Source of the DNA: Desmonostoc muscorum LEGE 12446
GTDB lineage: Bacteria > Cyanobacteriota > Cyanobacteriia > Cyanobacteriales > Nostocaceae
Assembly (NCBI RefSeq): GCF_015207005.2
Contig: NZ_JADEXS020000001.1
Span: 2,232,001 to 2,296,000, forward strand
Direction of reading: 5' to 3'
DNA length: 64,000 bases
The translations under genes and the position numbers were made by a program. The notes beneath the pieces were generated by a model. That model worked only from the letters and a program-made list of their open reading frames with translations, did no database searches and was not told where the DNA came from. Of the stretch, positions 42,922 to 52,776 are shown in pieces. Each line of letters starts with the position of its first letter. Position 1 is the first letter of the stretch.

Positions 42922-42998
42922 TTTCCCAAGTTCGAGTTAAAAACAGGTTGTGTATACAAAACTAGGTAGACTGGAAATCGTAAAGAATAAACCAGTCT

Positions 42999-43301
42999 AT
43001 GCAGAATTCCACAGCACTGCCAAAGATCATCCGCGCCCATGTATTCATTTCTGGCCGAGTCCAAGGAGTGGGCTACCGCTACGCCACTGTGGATACAGCT
43101 AGCCAGTTAGGATTAACTGGTTGGGTGCGGAATCTCCCCGATAATCGAGTAGAAGCAGTTTTTGAAGGGGCGCGAGAGATTGTAGATGAGATGGTTCGCT
43201 GGTGTCACTCCGGCCCACCTGCTGCTGTAGTCAAAGAGGTTGCAGTTGAGTACGAAGAACCAGAAGGGCTGCGAGGATTTGAAGTTAAGCGGGCTAAATA
43301 G
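42999..43301 (+). CDS. acyP: Acylphosphatase
   Basis: A 100-residue enzyme hydrolysing acyl phosphates. The signature HVFISGRVQGVGYRYATVDTASQLGLTGWVRNLPDNRVEAVFEG contains the catalytic Arg (GYR) and Asn (VRN). Length is normal for the family. Probably co-transcribed with, or read through from, the small charged protein 78 bases upstream. Confidence 0.95.
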   Translation: MQNSTALPKIIRAHVFISGRVQGVGYRYATVDTASQLGLTGWVRNLPDNRVEAVFEGAREIVDEMVRWCHSGPPAAVVKEVAVEYEEPEGLRGFEVKRAK

Positions 43302-43423
43302 TTCGGCATTGGGCATTGGTTATTTACAAATAACAAATGACAATCAACTGCTATGTTTTTTAATTATCTGGTGGCAAGTAGTTTATGGTTTTGTGCAAAA
43401 TTAAAAGTTGAACGAGTGAAAAT

Positions 43424-43651
43424 TTAATCTCGGTTTAAACCACAACCCAAACAACGCATACAAACAAAAAAAGCCGCGAAAACTGAGATAATCTCAAATG
43501 GCAATTGAAATGATAAGGGAGCTAGACAAAATCCCCAAATCAGAGAAATTGTCCCAGTTATCATAGTGGCAATCCGATGAATTTCGTCTTGAGATTTCCA
43601 AGCTAAAAACAAAATTCCTAAACCAATTAATAATAATACTAAACTACTCAT
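43424..43651 (-). CDS. Small two-helix membrane protein
   Basis: A 75-residue protein with two or three hydrophobic segments (LVLLLIGLGILFLAW; IATMITGTISLIWGFCLAPLSF; IISVFAAFFVCM) and a Cys-rich end (CMRCLGCGLNRD). No family is recognised. A second small frame lies 30 bases upstream on the same strand. Confidence 0.55.
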   Translation of the reverse strand: MSSLVLLLIGLGILFLAWKSQDEIHRIATMITGTISLIWGFCLAPLSFQLPFEIISVFAAFFVCMRCLGCGLNRD

Positions 43652-43680
43652 AAAAATATTGATTGTTCAAACCCTAAAAG

Positions 43681-43818
43681 TTAATCATCCAAACCTGGAA
43701 TGCTGGCAGAAATGGTATTATTTTGCTGATTTATATCTTCACTCTTGCTGCGATTATACCACCTAGAGATCCCAAGCAGGCGATCGCTTTCTATGTCCTT
43801 GACCTTTGCTGACAGCAT
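43681..43818 (-). CDS. Candidate 45-residue ORF
   Basis: ATG at 43816-43818, starting MLSAKVKDIESDRLLGISRWYNRSKSE and ending IPGLDD. It is polar, on the same strand as and 30 bases before the small membrane protein, which could make an operon. No Shine-Dalgarno is evident and no family is recognised. Confidence 0.3.
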   Translation of the reverse strand: MLSAKVKDIESDRLLGISRWYNRSKSEDINQQNNTISASIPGLDD

Positions 43819-44561
43819 TGGCAACTATCTAATCTGATTTGATTTGGAGAATCACTCGTAGAGGTAAGGGACTGGGGACTGGGGACTGGGGACTGGGAAG
43901 AAGGAATAAAGGTGTACCTAGCTTCCTAAAAATCAAATATGAGTCCTATAGTTTTACCACACAGCAAGGGTGGATTAATTGTATAGGCATACAATAATTG
44001 GGATGATGTTACAAATAGATTAACTATTTTTTATACCAAATCCAGGCACTATTTAACTACGTAAGTAAATTTATTTGCTTGATTAGAGTTTTTCAAATCT
44101 TTATCAAAGTAAGTTTGATTACTAGTAGTAATAAACTTACAAAACAAGTACTTATAACCAGTTTTATGGCTAATTAGTTTTTCTATGAAGATGGAAACAA
44201 ACTATTTTAATTAGTTGAAAAATAGTGTCAATATATGAAAATAAGATTATGAAGCAGAGGAATCTGACATACATAGTACATTGTCAATGAATTCTCAGCA
44301 AGGCATAGGAACCGAGTTTAAGATTGCAATTCTAAGCGCGAGTAATTTACGAGGACTATACACAGACCGCCGTGTAAGGGATTACTAACAAATAAATTAC
44401 TACTACTTTTGGGGTGGGCGTCTCGCCTTGGCTACAGGCAGGCAACACATCCACCTCACAAAAAAATTGGATGTTTTTTTTATTTGGAAGTCCCTAATCG
44501 TTAAATTGCCAAAAATTTAGTAGTAAACCCTTTGCTAACTCTCAACTCTGAACTAACATTT
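43819..44561. other. Long intergenic region before the GGDEF/EAL gene
   Basis: Holds an STRR array GGGGACT (~4 units, 43868-43897) and a nearly perfect 32-base palindrome at 44109-44140 (GTAAGTTTGATTACTA / TAGTAATAAACTTAC). There is also a segment with dispersed-repeat character near 44415-44455 (GGGCGTCTCGCCTTGG). Much of it is AT-rich and could hold a regulatory RNA or a complex promoter, but nothing definite was recognised. Confidence 0.45.
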
Positions 44562-46274
44562 ATGCAGCTGAATCAGAAACTTTTTCTATACTCTTCTCTG
44601 GCTCAATTTCGATTACTCAAAAAAAGTTATACTGCCAAAATCATGGTAGTGGCGTTTTTGGGAACTCACGTACCACTTTTGACTTTAATCTTCAATTTCG
44701 TAACTTCCAACTCCTATTCTTGGGAAATAGCCATCCGAGTGCTGCTGAATGCTCTTTTAGCTACACTAGCAGGAACAGCAGCTACTCTTTGTGCATTACA
44801 CTACCTACTTGCTCCCGTGATTTTGACATCTGCGGCATTGCAAGACTATTTGCAAACCAAAAAATTACCACAACTGCCCACAGAATTTGGTGATGAGGCA
44901 GGCACACTCATGGCAGATACTTCACAAACTCTGCACAAATTAGATGAGTTGATTCACCAGATTACTAATTATGATAATTTGACTGGGTTACCGAATCGAG
45001 ATTTATTCGGCGATCGCCTTTACCAAAACGTGTCACAATCTCAGAATCCCCAGCAATTGGTTGCTGTTCTTGCTCTGGGCATTGATGATTTCACTGGTAT
45101 AAGTCATGGGTTAGATCATGAAACATCCAATCATCTATTAAGAGCAGTTGCCCAACGTTTGACAAACTGTATGGCTAAAACAGATATCCTCGCCCATTGG
45201 AGTCAAGATGAGTTTGCGATCGCTCAGATGGATATCTTATCCTTTGAAAAAGTGATTAATTTCACAAAAATCCTACAGAATACACTATCCAAACCCTTCT
45301 TTATAAATGCTCAGCAGATTCACATCACAGCTAGCATCGGTATTACAATTAGTGACTTAGGCGATCGTAATAGTGTGGATCAACTATTGCAACAGGCTCA
45401 CATAGCACTGTATCAAGGAAAACAACAAGGGTCTAGCCAATACCAGTTTTATTCACCAGAAATTAACGCTCAATTGCAAGAGCGATTAGCATTGGAAAAC
45501 GAATTACATGGAGCGCTGGAGCGCGGCGAAATGGTAGTTTATTACCAACCGCTGATTGATTTGCACACCAAACAAGTCACAGCAGTGGAAGCACTATTGC
45601 GCTGGCAGCATCCTACCAGAGGTTTGGTTCCTCCAGCAAAATTTATTCCCATTGCCGAACATAACGGTTTAATCGTACCTATTGGTGAATGGGTGTTGCG
45701 AACCGCCTGCGCCCAAAATCGAAATTGGCAACTTGCTGGACTACCGCCAATTCGGATGTCAGTTAACCTTTCGGCTCGACAATTTGAACAAGTAAATTTA
45801 GTCGGCGTTGTCAAACAAATCCTAGAAGAGACAGGATTGCAAACATCTTACCTAGAACTGGAAGTCACTGAAAGCTCTTTGATAAGTGATATTCAGCACT
45901 CCGTTAAAACCCTCAAACAATTACGAGAACTAGGAGTATGGCTAGCTTTGGATGATTTCGGCACTGGTTATTCTTCTCTGAACTATTTGAAGCGCTTTCC
46001 TGTGAACATGCTGAAAATTGACCGCTCATTTGTGCAAGACGTGACATCAAATTCTGATAGCGCCGCCGTCACCGATGCCATCATTGCGTTAGCTAAAAGC
46101 CTCCAGTTGAAAATTACAGCAGAAGGGGTGGAAACTCAAGAACAGCTTGACTATTTAAAAAAACGTGGGTGTCAAGAAGGCCAGGGATTCTACTTTGGTA
46201 TCCCTGCTCCCGCCGACAGAATCACCGAAATAGTCAAGCAGAATTCTCTGCAAATACACGAGATAGCTGCATAA
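44562..46274 (+). CDS. Membrane-anchored GGDEF-EAL protein (likely c-di-GMP phosphodiesterase)
   Basis: About 570 residues. Two membrane helices lie at about 25-85 ([19 protein letters not shown] and [28 protein letters not shown]), followed by a HAMP-like stretch. The GGDEF domain (~140-305) is degenerate at the active site, with SQDEF in place of GGDEF. The EAL domain (~320-565) has intact [17 protein letters not shown] and [28 protein letters not shown]. It is therefore expected to degrade c-di-GMP, with the GGDEF part possibly regulatory. ATG at 44562 is used instead of a TTG at 44532. Confidence 0.88.
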   Translation: MQLNQKLFLYSSLAQFRLLKKSYTAKIMVVAFLGTHVPLLTLIFNFVTSNSYSWEIAIRVLLNALLATLAGTAATLCALHYLLAPVILTSAALQDYLQTKKLPQLPTEFGDEAGTLMADTSQTLHKLDELIHQITNYDNLTGLPNRDLFGDRLYQNVSQSQNPQQLVAVLALGIDDFTGISHGLDHETSNHLLRAVAQRLTNCMAKTDILAHWSQDEFAIAQMDILSFEKVINFTKILQNTLSKPFFINAQQIHITASIGITISDLGDRNSVDQLLQQAHIALYQGKQQGSSQYQFYSPEINAQLQERLALENELHGALERGEMVVYYQPLIDLHTKQVTAVEALLRWQHPTRGLVPPAKFIPIAEHNGLIVPIGEWVLRTACAQNRNWQLAGLPPIRMSVNLSARQFEQVNLVGVVKQILEETGLQTSYLELEVTESSLISDIQHSVKTLKQLRELGVWLALDDFGTGYSSLNYLKRFPVNMLKIDRSFVQDVTSNSDSAAVTDAIIALAKSLQLKITAEGVETQEQLDYLKKRGCQEGQGFYFGIPAPADRITEIVKQNSLQIHEIAA

Positions 46275-46350
46275 TAACTATAGCTCTCAATCGTGCTGTA
46301 TCTATATATTTACAGCTGATACGTTGAGGGCTTTTTAAACTTCTTAAGAG

Positions 46351-46387
46351 ACTATTCAAACATCCTCTGAGAGGATGTTTGAATAGT
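46351..46387. repeat. Perfect 18-bp stem palindrome, part of a MITE-like region
   Basis: ACTATTCAAACATCCTCT (46351-46368), one base, and its exact complement (46370-46387). The core TTCAAACATCCTCT recurs at ~46536-46549. The 46351-46550 region also holds the AATCCCCTCGATG/TCCCTCCCCTTTATAAGGGGAGGG palindromes. It follows the EAL gene and may end its transcript. Confidence 0.75.
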
Positions 46388-46561
46388 GGTTGGCTGTGAT
46401 TTTAATAGAATGATTACCCCCCTTAATCCCCTCGATGTATTGGGGGGAAACCGGAAAATAATCTAGTTCCCTCCCCTTTATAAGGGGAGGGTTAGGGTGG
46501 GGTAAAAAATATTTGATACATCAATCATGACTTTTCAAACATCCTCTCAAGGATTGTTACC

Positions 46562-47215
46562 TTATTCCCAATATGTCTTCCAATCATCCTTGAAAGCTTG
46601 CTGTAATTTCTTCATATAAGAATACGTTTTTATTTTCACCATCCATAGCTTATTACTCTTACTGCCGCCTCCTTTACAAATAACACCTTCAGCTACAGCA
46701 TATTTACCTTCTCGAACATCATCAATAAATTGACCTGTTAATTTACCACGATAGACAACCCGTGCAATGTTTAAGTGACTAAAATCTCGAATAAATTGTT
46801 CGGGACTAATAATACATTTATCAGTTTGTACATCAAAGAGAATTAGTTGTTTTGGGTCATCTTTTCGATGCATTCCTGCAAAGGAGTTATTCCCAAAAAA
46901 CTCTGTAAACACAGTAATTTCTGGGTATTGATAATTTAAATTTTCTTGAAATACTGTTTTTAAAGAGTTAGCAAAGTCTCTGTTAAAAATCTCAGGAGCT
47001 TCTTCTAAACCGGGATGTGCTTCGTTAAATTGTCCAATTCCCATATCATCCAAATCAAAACGATCCCGACGTGTACCAAAGGCATACCACCCAAGCTCCA
47101 AATCCCAAACCCAGTGGAGATTTGTACCATCATATTTCTCGAAAGCTATACACCGCTCCCAAGGACAATTTTTGCTGTCTGGGATTTTAGGATAAACAAG
47201 TTGCACTCGTGCCAT
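46562..47215 (-). CDS. RNA ligase family protein (nucleotidyltransferase)
   Basis: A 217-residue protein with the covalent nucleotidyltransferase motifs in order: motif I EKYDGTN with the adenylated Lys at residue 27, motif III-like TVFTEFFGNNSFAG, motif IV AEGVICKG, and motif V WMVKIKTYSYMKK. This is the minimal catalytic core of T4 Rnl-type RNA ligases. No extra C-terminal domain is present. It could repair RNA breaks, such as those made by tRNA- or mRNA-cutting toxins. The ATG at 47215 is preferred. It lies 34 bases downstream of the CHAT-protein stop on the same strand, possibly in the same transcript. Confidence 0.78.
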   Translation of the reverse strand: MARVQLVYPKIPDSKNCPWERCIAFEKYDGTNLHWVWDLELGWYAFGTRRDRFDLDDMGIGQFNEAHPGLEEAPEIFNRDFANSLKTVFQENLNYQYPEITVFTEFFGNNSFAGMHRKDDPKQLILFDVQTDKCIISPEQFIRDFSHLNIARVVYRGKLTGQFIDDVREGKYAVAEGVICKGGGSKSNKLWMVKIKTYSYMKKLQQAFKDDWKTYWE

Positions 47216-47249
47216 TGTGATAAAAATACGTTTATCTATAGTTCCTGCT

Positions 47250-50200
47250 TCACCAAGGATTGCCAACCATTGTGAATCCAGCCCAATAATAAGGATGCAT
47301 CAGTGATTCATCAGCTTCATCAATACTTTCAGCAGGCAAAGGCAAGTTCCCGACTGCTCCCAAACCTTGGATTTGACCATCCTTGACGTAAATTTGCCCT
47401 TTGGCCATAGCTATTTGAGCTTGTCTCAAAGCCTCTGCCTTAATCGGAGCTGTCTTTAAATTCTCATAAAATTTGGTCATTAATGCTGCTGTACCAGAAT
47501 CATTAACCGACCAAAGACTGGCAACACTAGTTTTCACACCTGCCAGCACTGCTAAACCCGCAAACCCAAGTTCTGATTCTTCATCCCCCAAGGCTGTCCT
47601 ACAAGCACTCAACACCATCATTTCTACTTGGGGTTCGTTCAACCGCAACTGCCGTAACTGGTTCAAGCGTAACTTGTCTTCCCACAGTTGAATATAAGAA
47701 TTACTCAAGCCACCGGTCGCAAAATCGGCATGGGTTGCCATGTGAATAATGCCAAAAGGTTGTTGACGGCGAACACTTTTGAGATTTTCTAAGGTGGCTT
47801 GTTTGTCTAACAACAATTTGCCTTGCCAGAGTTTGGATACCAATGTTGAAATCTCCACGGGAACTGCTGGTAAAGGATCTTGCCCTTGAGTACTCTGAGA
47901 AACCCCCAGGGCTAAAATTTGAGATTTTCTAATGTCTGTGTAGAGGGTGTTGGTCAAGCTGAGACTTGGCATCAAGCCAATGCTGTATTTTTCTACCAGA
48001 AACTGCTTACCATCGTGAAGCGCTGCCATTGGAGTTGAACGTAAACCAATGTCTGGTAAAAAGACTAAATTGTTAATTTCTCTCGTTTGTAAATCTGCCT
48101 CCAGTGGTGCAATTATCCAGCGATAAAGTTGTTGAGATGGACGCAAATAACCAGTGCGGCGACGGTTTTGTGGACTTACAATTTGGTCACGAAATTCTTG
48201 AGCTACTTGTAAAACTTTGGCTCTGGTGGTTTCTGGGATACGCTTACGAATGGGGTCACCTTTGCCAGTGACTACCACTACTTCCAGTTGATCGCTATCC
48301 TGTTCTGCTAGGGTATTCAACTGTTTAGTTCTCTCTGGTATAATCTCCACAGGGACAAAACTAAGGTAGATAAATGCAGGTTTTACACCAGTAGCTTTTT
48401 CAATTTTGTTAGCAATTTCTTTGGCATCATCTAGTGTTTTAATTTTGGGATTGGGTATGCCTAAATAATTGCCAAAATCATCTGTGAAGTTATCTTCGGG
48501 AGTAGGATTGGTATTAATTACAGGGTCACCAATCTTAGGATCGCCAGGGTTAGGGTTACCTGGGTTACCTGGATTGCACTGGAATGAGCAGGGAGGAACA
48601 TCGGGGACATTAGGCTCATCAGGAACATCAGGAATATCGGGGACATCAGGAACATTAGGCACATTCACGTTAATTGCTACTTGTACAGGTTCTGAGGATG
48701 AAACAACATCGCTCGCTCTAAGTGTGAATGCATTGATTAGCCCTGTACTATCAGTTGGTGGTGTGTAATTTAATGTTTCACCTATAGTTAATGTGTCTCC
48801 CGCAGCTAAAACCGTATCGCCTCGCCTCAAGGTTCCTGCCTGGATGGCATCAATGACAACGGTAGTATTATCTAGATTGACATCGCTAGTGCTGGCTGTA
48901 AATGTGAAGCTCAAGGTTTGATTGACTTGGGCATTGGATGAAAGGGGCGTGTTTGTTGTCAGTGTAGGCGGGGTATTTACGGATGTAATGGTGATGCTGG
49001 CTGGCGTGCCAGTGGCATCTCCGCCAGTTGGCAAGACTGGAAAGCTCACAAAACCACCGATGCTTTGACCATTTCCAGTGTTAATTGTTCCACGTGTGCC
49101 ATTGATACCCGGCCCATCAGGTACAGTAAATGCAACATTGTCTGGGCCACCATCATGTCTAATTGTGACAGTACCTCCGGCAATGCTAGAACTTCCTTCT
49201 CCAAAATCCAAAATTCCGCCGGTAGCGATGGTGATACCGGTATCGTTCTCTCCCTCAAAAATTGTCCCTGTTCCTTGAACCAGTCCATTTGTCAGCACTT
49301 GCACATCGCCACCAGTGGCTGGCCCAGCAGCCTGGGTTGTTGCCTGTGTGTTGATGGTCGTAAAACGAATTGTGCTGCCAGGGGTACTGTTAGTCTGTAG
49401 GGTAACGTCGCCAGCTGTCGCAGTTTCTGTATCAAATCCAGTGGCGATCGCTGAAGCATTAATAGCGTCATTCACCGTAATATTATTTGTAGCGCTTAAG
49501 CTGACTGCACCGCCTGTAGCACTTGTATCACCATCCACTCCGGTGGTGCTGGCTGAGGTATTAATACCTCCATTCACAGTGATATTATCTGTGGCAGTTA
49601 AGGTGACCGCACCAGCCGTGCCAGTAAATTGGCCACCTCCTTCCTTGACTAGAGACGAGTTTATTGCCCCGGTGGTGATACTACCTGCGGTGGTTGTTAC
49701 TTGTACATCGCCACCAGTACCTAAGCCACCAGCATCATTGGAAAAAGAATCGATCGCATTAGTGAAGATATTGCCTGCCGCAGTCAAAGTCACCGTCCCA
49801 GCTGTGGCATTGCCAACCCCTCCACTATCGCTGGTGTTGATCTGATTCAGAGTAATTCCACCATTGCTGCTTATGACTTGAACATTACCTGCTGAGTAGC
49901 CCTGTCCACTGGCAATGATGTTGCCTGCACTAATGTTGCCACTCCCAGACAAGGTTATATCCCCGCTTCTACTGAAATCAGCAGTTGTGTCTAGATTTCC
50001 TAGTGATAGGCTGGCTCCAGAAATATTTATTGCTCCTCCAGTTGTGACAATTGTGTTGGTAGGATCGACAAAGTTTACAGAACCGGTTTGTGAGGTCAGG
50101 CTAAAGCTACCGCCACTACCCAAGTTTAATGTCGCAACACCAGCGGCGGTAGTGACTCCAGGTGTCGCTCCGGTGATGTCATTGATGGTAATATTGCCTG

Positions 50201-52454
50201 TGGCTTGTAAGTTGATATTTGCACCTGAAGTGGCGATCGCACCCCATGAAACTGTATTACCCCCAATATCTGCATCGCCAAAAGCAATGTTACCAGCTGT
50301 GGCATCAAAAGTACCTGCTCCACCATCGATAATAGTCAATGTGCTGGGGTCTAGCAATAATGTACCAAAGCTGCCATTGGCGGCTGAAGTATCTACCACA
50401 CCGTTGAAGGTCAAGAAATTTTTGCCCGATACTTCGACAAAACCACCATTGCCAGCATTTGCTCCTCCACGAGCTGAAATGTTACCAAAAAATTGGGTTG
50501 TGTCGTTCCCCCAAACAATCACCCGTCCGCCATTTCCATTCAAATTGCTATCGGCATTAATCGTGGAGTTGGAGTTAACATAAGTCTGCTCTGCATTCGG
50601 TAAAGTTCCGTTACCTTGGTAATCGCCACCAATTAGTACCGTACCGCCACCATTTGTTCCAGAGGCGTTAATATTGCCATCAATCACCGCCACTTTTGTA
50701 CCCAAAGCAGTCACTGTCCCGCCTGTTTGACTTGATACATCCACTGTGCCAGAAACAATTGTTGTACCTGGAGTTGCAGGAATTTTGACGTTAGAGCCTG
50801 TTAGTTGTACAGTACCATCAGCATTGGCAGTTAACCCGGTGTTAGTGTTACCGACTGTGAGCAATTCTGGTAAAGATGCAATGGGAATTGTCCAGTTATT
50901 GGGTTGGTTACTACTAGAGACGAGGGGCTGAATTTCCAGACTCAGCACATTTCCTGGCTGACTGAGACGCACCCAATTTTGACCGGGTACGGATGTGACA
51001 GTTATTTGTCCTCCTGGTGCTGAAACTTGCCCGGTGTTTACCACCGTACCACCCAATAAATTCAAATTCTGCCCCGTACCGACTGCCAAATTTCCAGCAT
51101 TGACGATCGCCCCTGGCTGGCTAGTACTAAAGGCAAATCCATTGGGGTTTCCCACTAAATTAATGTAATCATTAACACCAATACCATTAAACCAACTGCT
51201 ACCAAAACCGATGCCGTTGGCTGTTGTCACCGTGAAAGCACCAGGTACATTTAAGCTGGCGTTTGCTCCAAAAATAAATCCGGCTGGATTCATCAAGAAC
51301 AAGTTAGGGCTACCACCACTCACCTGAATTAAGCCATTGATGATGGAAGGATTACCACCCGTAATTCGACCAAGGATATTTTGCAACGCTGGGCTGGCTT
51401 GAAAGTTGGCGATTTGTTCTGGTGAAATCCCAAACTGTTGAAAGCTGTGAAAGAGGTTGGCACCATCACCAGAAGTTGTACCGCCGGTGATATCAAGTCG
51501 GTTGCCGTTGGGAGTTACAATTGTGTTTGTACCATCGGCAGCAGGAACAATTTGCTGTGCTTGGGTGGGACTGATGCCACCGAGCAGCGGGGCAATAACT
51601 AGTAGAGAAGCGGCAATGCTAGACAGTGAAAGTTTTTGACAAGAAAGATCTTCTTTCCCCTCTGCTCCCCATCCCCTCTGCCCCTGTGCCTCTTTTTTGC
51701 GCCGCAAGATGAAGCGACCTGCGGGCAATTCTACATCGATTTGTAACTTATTTGCTAATCCGCGTCGCCAAAGTGCTTGGGCGATCGCCTTTTTTGACCA
51801 GAGTATTTGTTCTGTTCTTTTAGTAACAGAGATGCTTTCGGAATGAATTCGGTAGAAGTATAGAGGCTGTTTAACTCTGCGTACCGGGGCAATTTCGGAA
51901 AGTCTTAAACACAAATCGTAATCATAGGAAGTACCAGTAAAGGACGCATTGACACCCCCCACTTGGTCGTAAATACAACGACGCATGAGGCGGAAGTGGA
52001 AAGTCATGAAGTTTACCAACAGACCTTCTTTTGAGTAGGGGATATCACAGCGATCGCCATAACCAAGAACTTTGCCGTCTGCATCGATATTTAAATAGTC
52101 AGTGTAAACAAATCCCGTTTCTGGGTGGCGATTCAGAACTGCGGCGGTTTCGGCTAAGGCCGTAGGGGCGAGGATATCATCACTGTCAACTATACCGATG
52201 TAACTGCCACTAGTTTCGTTAATTGCTGCTTTGCAAGCCGCAGCAACTCCTTGATGGTGTCCTTGGATTACCCGGACTCGTCCATCTTGTTGAGCATATC
52301 TTTTGGCGATCGCCACTGATTCATCACAAGATCCATCATCCCAAATTCCTAGCTCCAAATCTTGCCATGTCTGCGCTAAGACACTGGCGATCGCTTCTTG
52401 AAGGTAAGCCTCCCGGTTGTAATTAACGATGACAATGGAAATCAGTGGTGACAT
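47250..52454 (-). CDS. Glycosyltransferase - two-partner-secretion (TpsA) - CHAT protease fusion
   Basis: A 1734-residue open frame in three parts. Residues 1-~250 are a GT2 glycosyltransferase (ISIVIVNYNREAYL, WDDGSCDES, GIVDSDD as DxD). Residues ~275-299 form a signal-peptide-like helix ending TQA-Q. Residues ~300-1150 are a filamentous-haemagglutinin-type beta-helix with the TPS signature (NGNRLDITGGT...GANLFHSFQQF...NPAGFIFGANASLNV). An Ig-like region and a VPDVPDIPDVPD linker follow. Residues ~1400-1734 are a CHAT caspase-like peptidase with the catalytic pair HMATH (His ~1575) and LSACRTALG (Cys ~1618). The GT2-TPS junction is encoded by a G-rich intergenic-type repeat. The divergent gene encodes the matching TpsB. 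Confidence 0.88.
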   Translation of the reverse strand: MSPLISIVIVNYNREAYLQEAIASVLAQTWQDLELGIWDDGSCDESVAIAKRYAQQDGRVRVIQGHHQGVAAACKAAINETSGSYIGIVDSDDILAPTALAETAAVLNRHPETGFVYTDYLNIDADGKVLGYGDRCDIPYSKEGLLVNFMTFHFRLMRRCIYDQVGGVNASFTGTSYDYDLCLRLSEIAPVRRVKQPLYFYRIHSESISVTKRTEQILWSKKAIAQALWRRGLANKLQIDVELPAGRFILRRKKEAQGQRGWGAEGKEDLSCQKLSLSSIAASLLVIAPLLGGISPTQAQQIVPAADGTNTIVTPNGNRLDITGGTTSGDGANLFHSFQQFGISPEQIANFQASPALQNILGRITGGNPSIINGLIQVSGGSPNLFLMNPAGFIFGANASLNVPGAFTVTTANGIGFGSSWFNGIGVNDYINLVGNPNGFAFSTSQPGAIVNAGNLAVGTGQNLNLLGGTVVNTGQVSAPGGQITVTSVPGQNWVRLSQPGNVLSLEIQPLVSSSNQPNNWTIPIASLPELLTVGNTNTGLTANADGTVQLTGSNVKIPATPGTTIVSGTVDVSSQTGGTVTALGTKVAVIDGNINASGTNGGGTVLIGGDYQGNGTLPNAEQTYVNSNSTINADSNLNGNGGRVIVWGNDTTQFFGNISARGGANAGNGGFVEVSGKNFLTFNGVVDTSAANGSFGTLLLDPSTLTIIDGGAGTFDATAGNIAFGDADIGGNTVSWGAIATSGANINLQATGNITINDITGATPGVTTAAGVATLNLGSGGSFSLTSQTGSVNFVDPTNTIVTTGGAINISGASLSLGNLDTTADFSRSGDITLSGSGNISAGNIIASGQGYSAGNVQVISSNGGITLNQINTSDSGGVGNATAGTVTLTAAGNIFTNAIDSFSNDAGGLGTGGDVQVTTTAGSITTGAINSSLVKEGGGQFTGTAGAVTLTATDNITVNGGINTSASTTGVDGDTSATGGAVSLSATNNITVNDAINASAIATGFDTETATAGDVTLQTNSTPGSTIRFTTINTQATTQAAGPATGGDVQVLTNGLVQGTGTIFEGENDTGITIATGGILDFGEGSSSIAGGTVTIRHDGGPDNVAFTVPDGPGINGTRGTINTGNGQSIGGFVSFPVLPTGGDATGTPASITITSVNTPPTLTTNTPLSSNAQVNQTLSFTFTASTSDVNLDNTTVVIDAIQAGTLRRGDTVLAAGDTLTIGETLNYTPPTDSTGLINAFTLRASDVVSSSEPVQVAINVNVPNVPDVPDIPDVPDEPNVPDVPPCSFQCNPGNPGNPNPGDPKIGDPVINTNPTPEDNFTDDFGNYLGIPNPKIKTLDDAKEIANKIEKATGVKPAFIYLSFVPVEIIPERTKQLNTLAEQDSDQLEVVVVTGKGDPIRKRIPETTRAKVLQVAQEFRDQIVSPQNRRRTGYLRPSQQLYRWIIAPLEADLQTREINNLVFLPDIGLRSTPMAALHDGKQFLVEKYSIGLMPSLSLTNTLYTDIRKSQILALGVSQSTQGQDPLPAVPVEISTLVSKLWQGKLLLDKQATLENLKSVRRQQPFGIIHMATHADFATGGLSNSYIQLWEDKLRLNQLRQLRLNEPQVEMMVLSACRTALGDEESELGFAGLAVLAGVKTSVASLWSVNDSGTAALMTKFYENLKTAPIKAEALRQAQIAMAKGQIYVKDGQIQGLGAVGNLPLPAESIDEADESLMHPYYWAGFTMVGNPW
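51640..51715. repeat. G/C-rich repeat at the GT2-TpsA junction
   Basis: TCCCCTCTGCTCCCC...CCCCTCTGCCCCTGTGCCTC is of the same type as intergenic repeats at 25800-25840 and 57460-57480. Here it is translated as EAQGQRGWGAEGKED. Confidence 0.7.
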
Positions 52455-52776
52455 CGAAGTAATCCCAAGTTTTCTACCTGTTACCAGAATATAGTGTTAA
52501 GGGCTTTCACTTAGGTAATCATTGCTGTTTATTATTTTTTAGTTACAAATTTTCTTAAATTGGAATGTCAAAAATATGATATTCAAATATTCATGCATCC
52601 ATAAAAAGGGAGTGGGGAATAGGGAATGGGGAATGGGGACAAGGGGAAAGACTTGTTGCAAGTTCCTACTCAAGTCACCTTGTCCCCTCATCTCCCCCAT
52701 CTCCCTCATCTCCCTCATCTCCCTCATCTCCCCCATCTCCCCACTCCCCAGTCACCGGGCACTCTAACGAAAAGAA
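52455..52776. other. Divergent promoter region between tpsA- and tpsB-like genes, with STRR arrays
   Basis: GGGAATGGGGAATGGGG repeats at 52608-52640 and CTCATCTCC nonamers (about seven) at 52679-52745 fill the part next to the tpsB start. An AT-rich stretch at 52480-52580 is the likeliest place for promoters. No NtcA box was seen. Confidence 0.55.

Noticed and set aside
42695..42940. Second-frame ORFs over the acidic small protein
   Set aside because: Composition artefacts of GAY/GAR-rich codons; the frame with AGGAGG at proper spacing was kept.
49315..50583. Long plus-strand frames (176 and 222 codons) opposite the haemagglutinin region
   Set aside because: They are antisense to a repetitive Gly/Thr/Asn-rich coding region and read as Val/Pro/Ala-rich shadow; the minus-strand frame has clear domain signatures.
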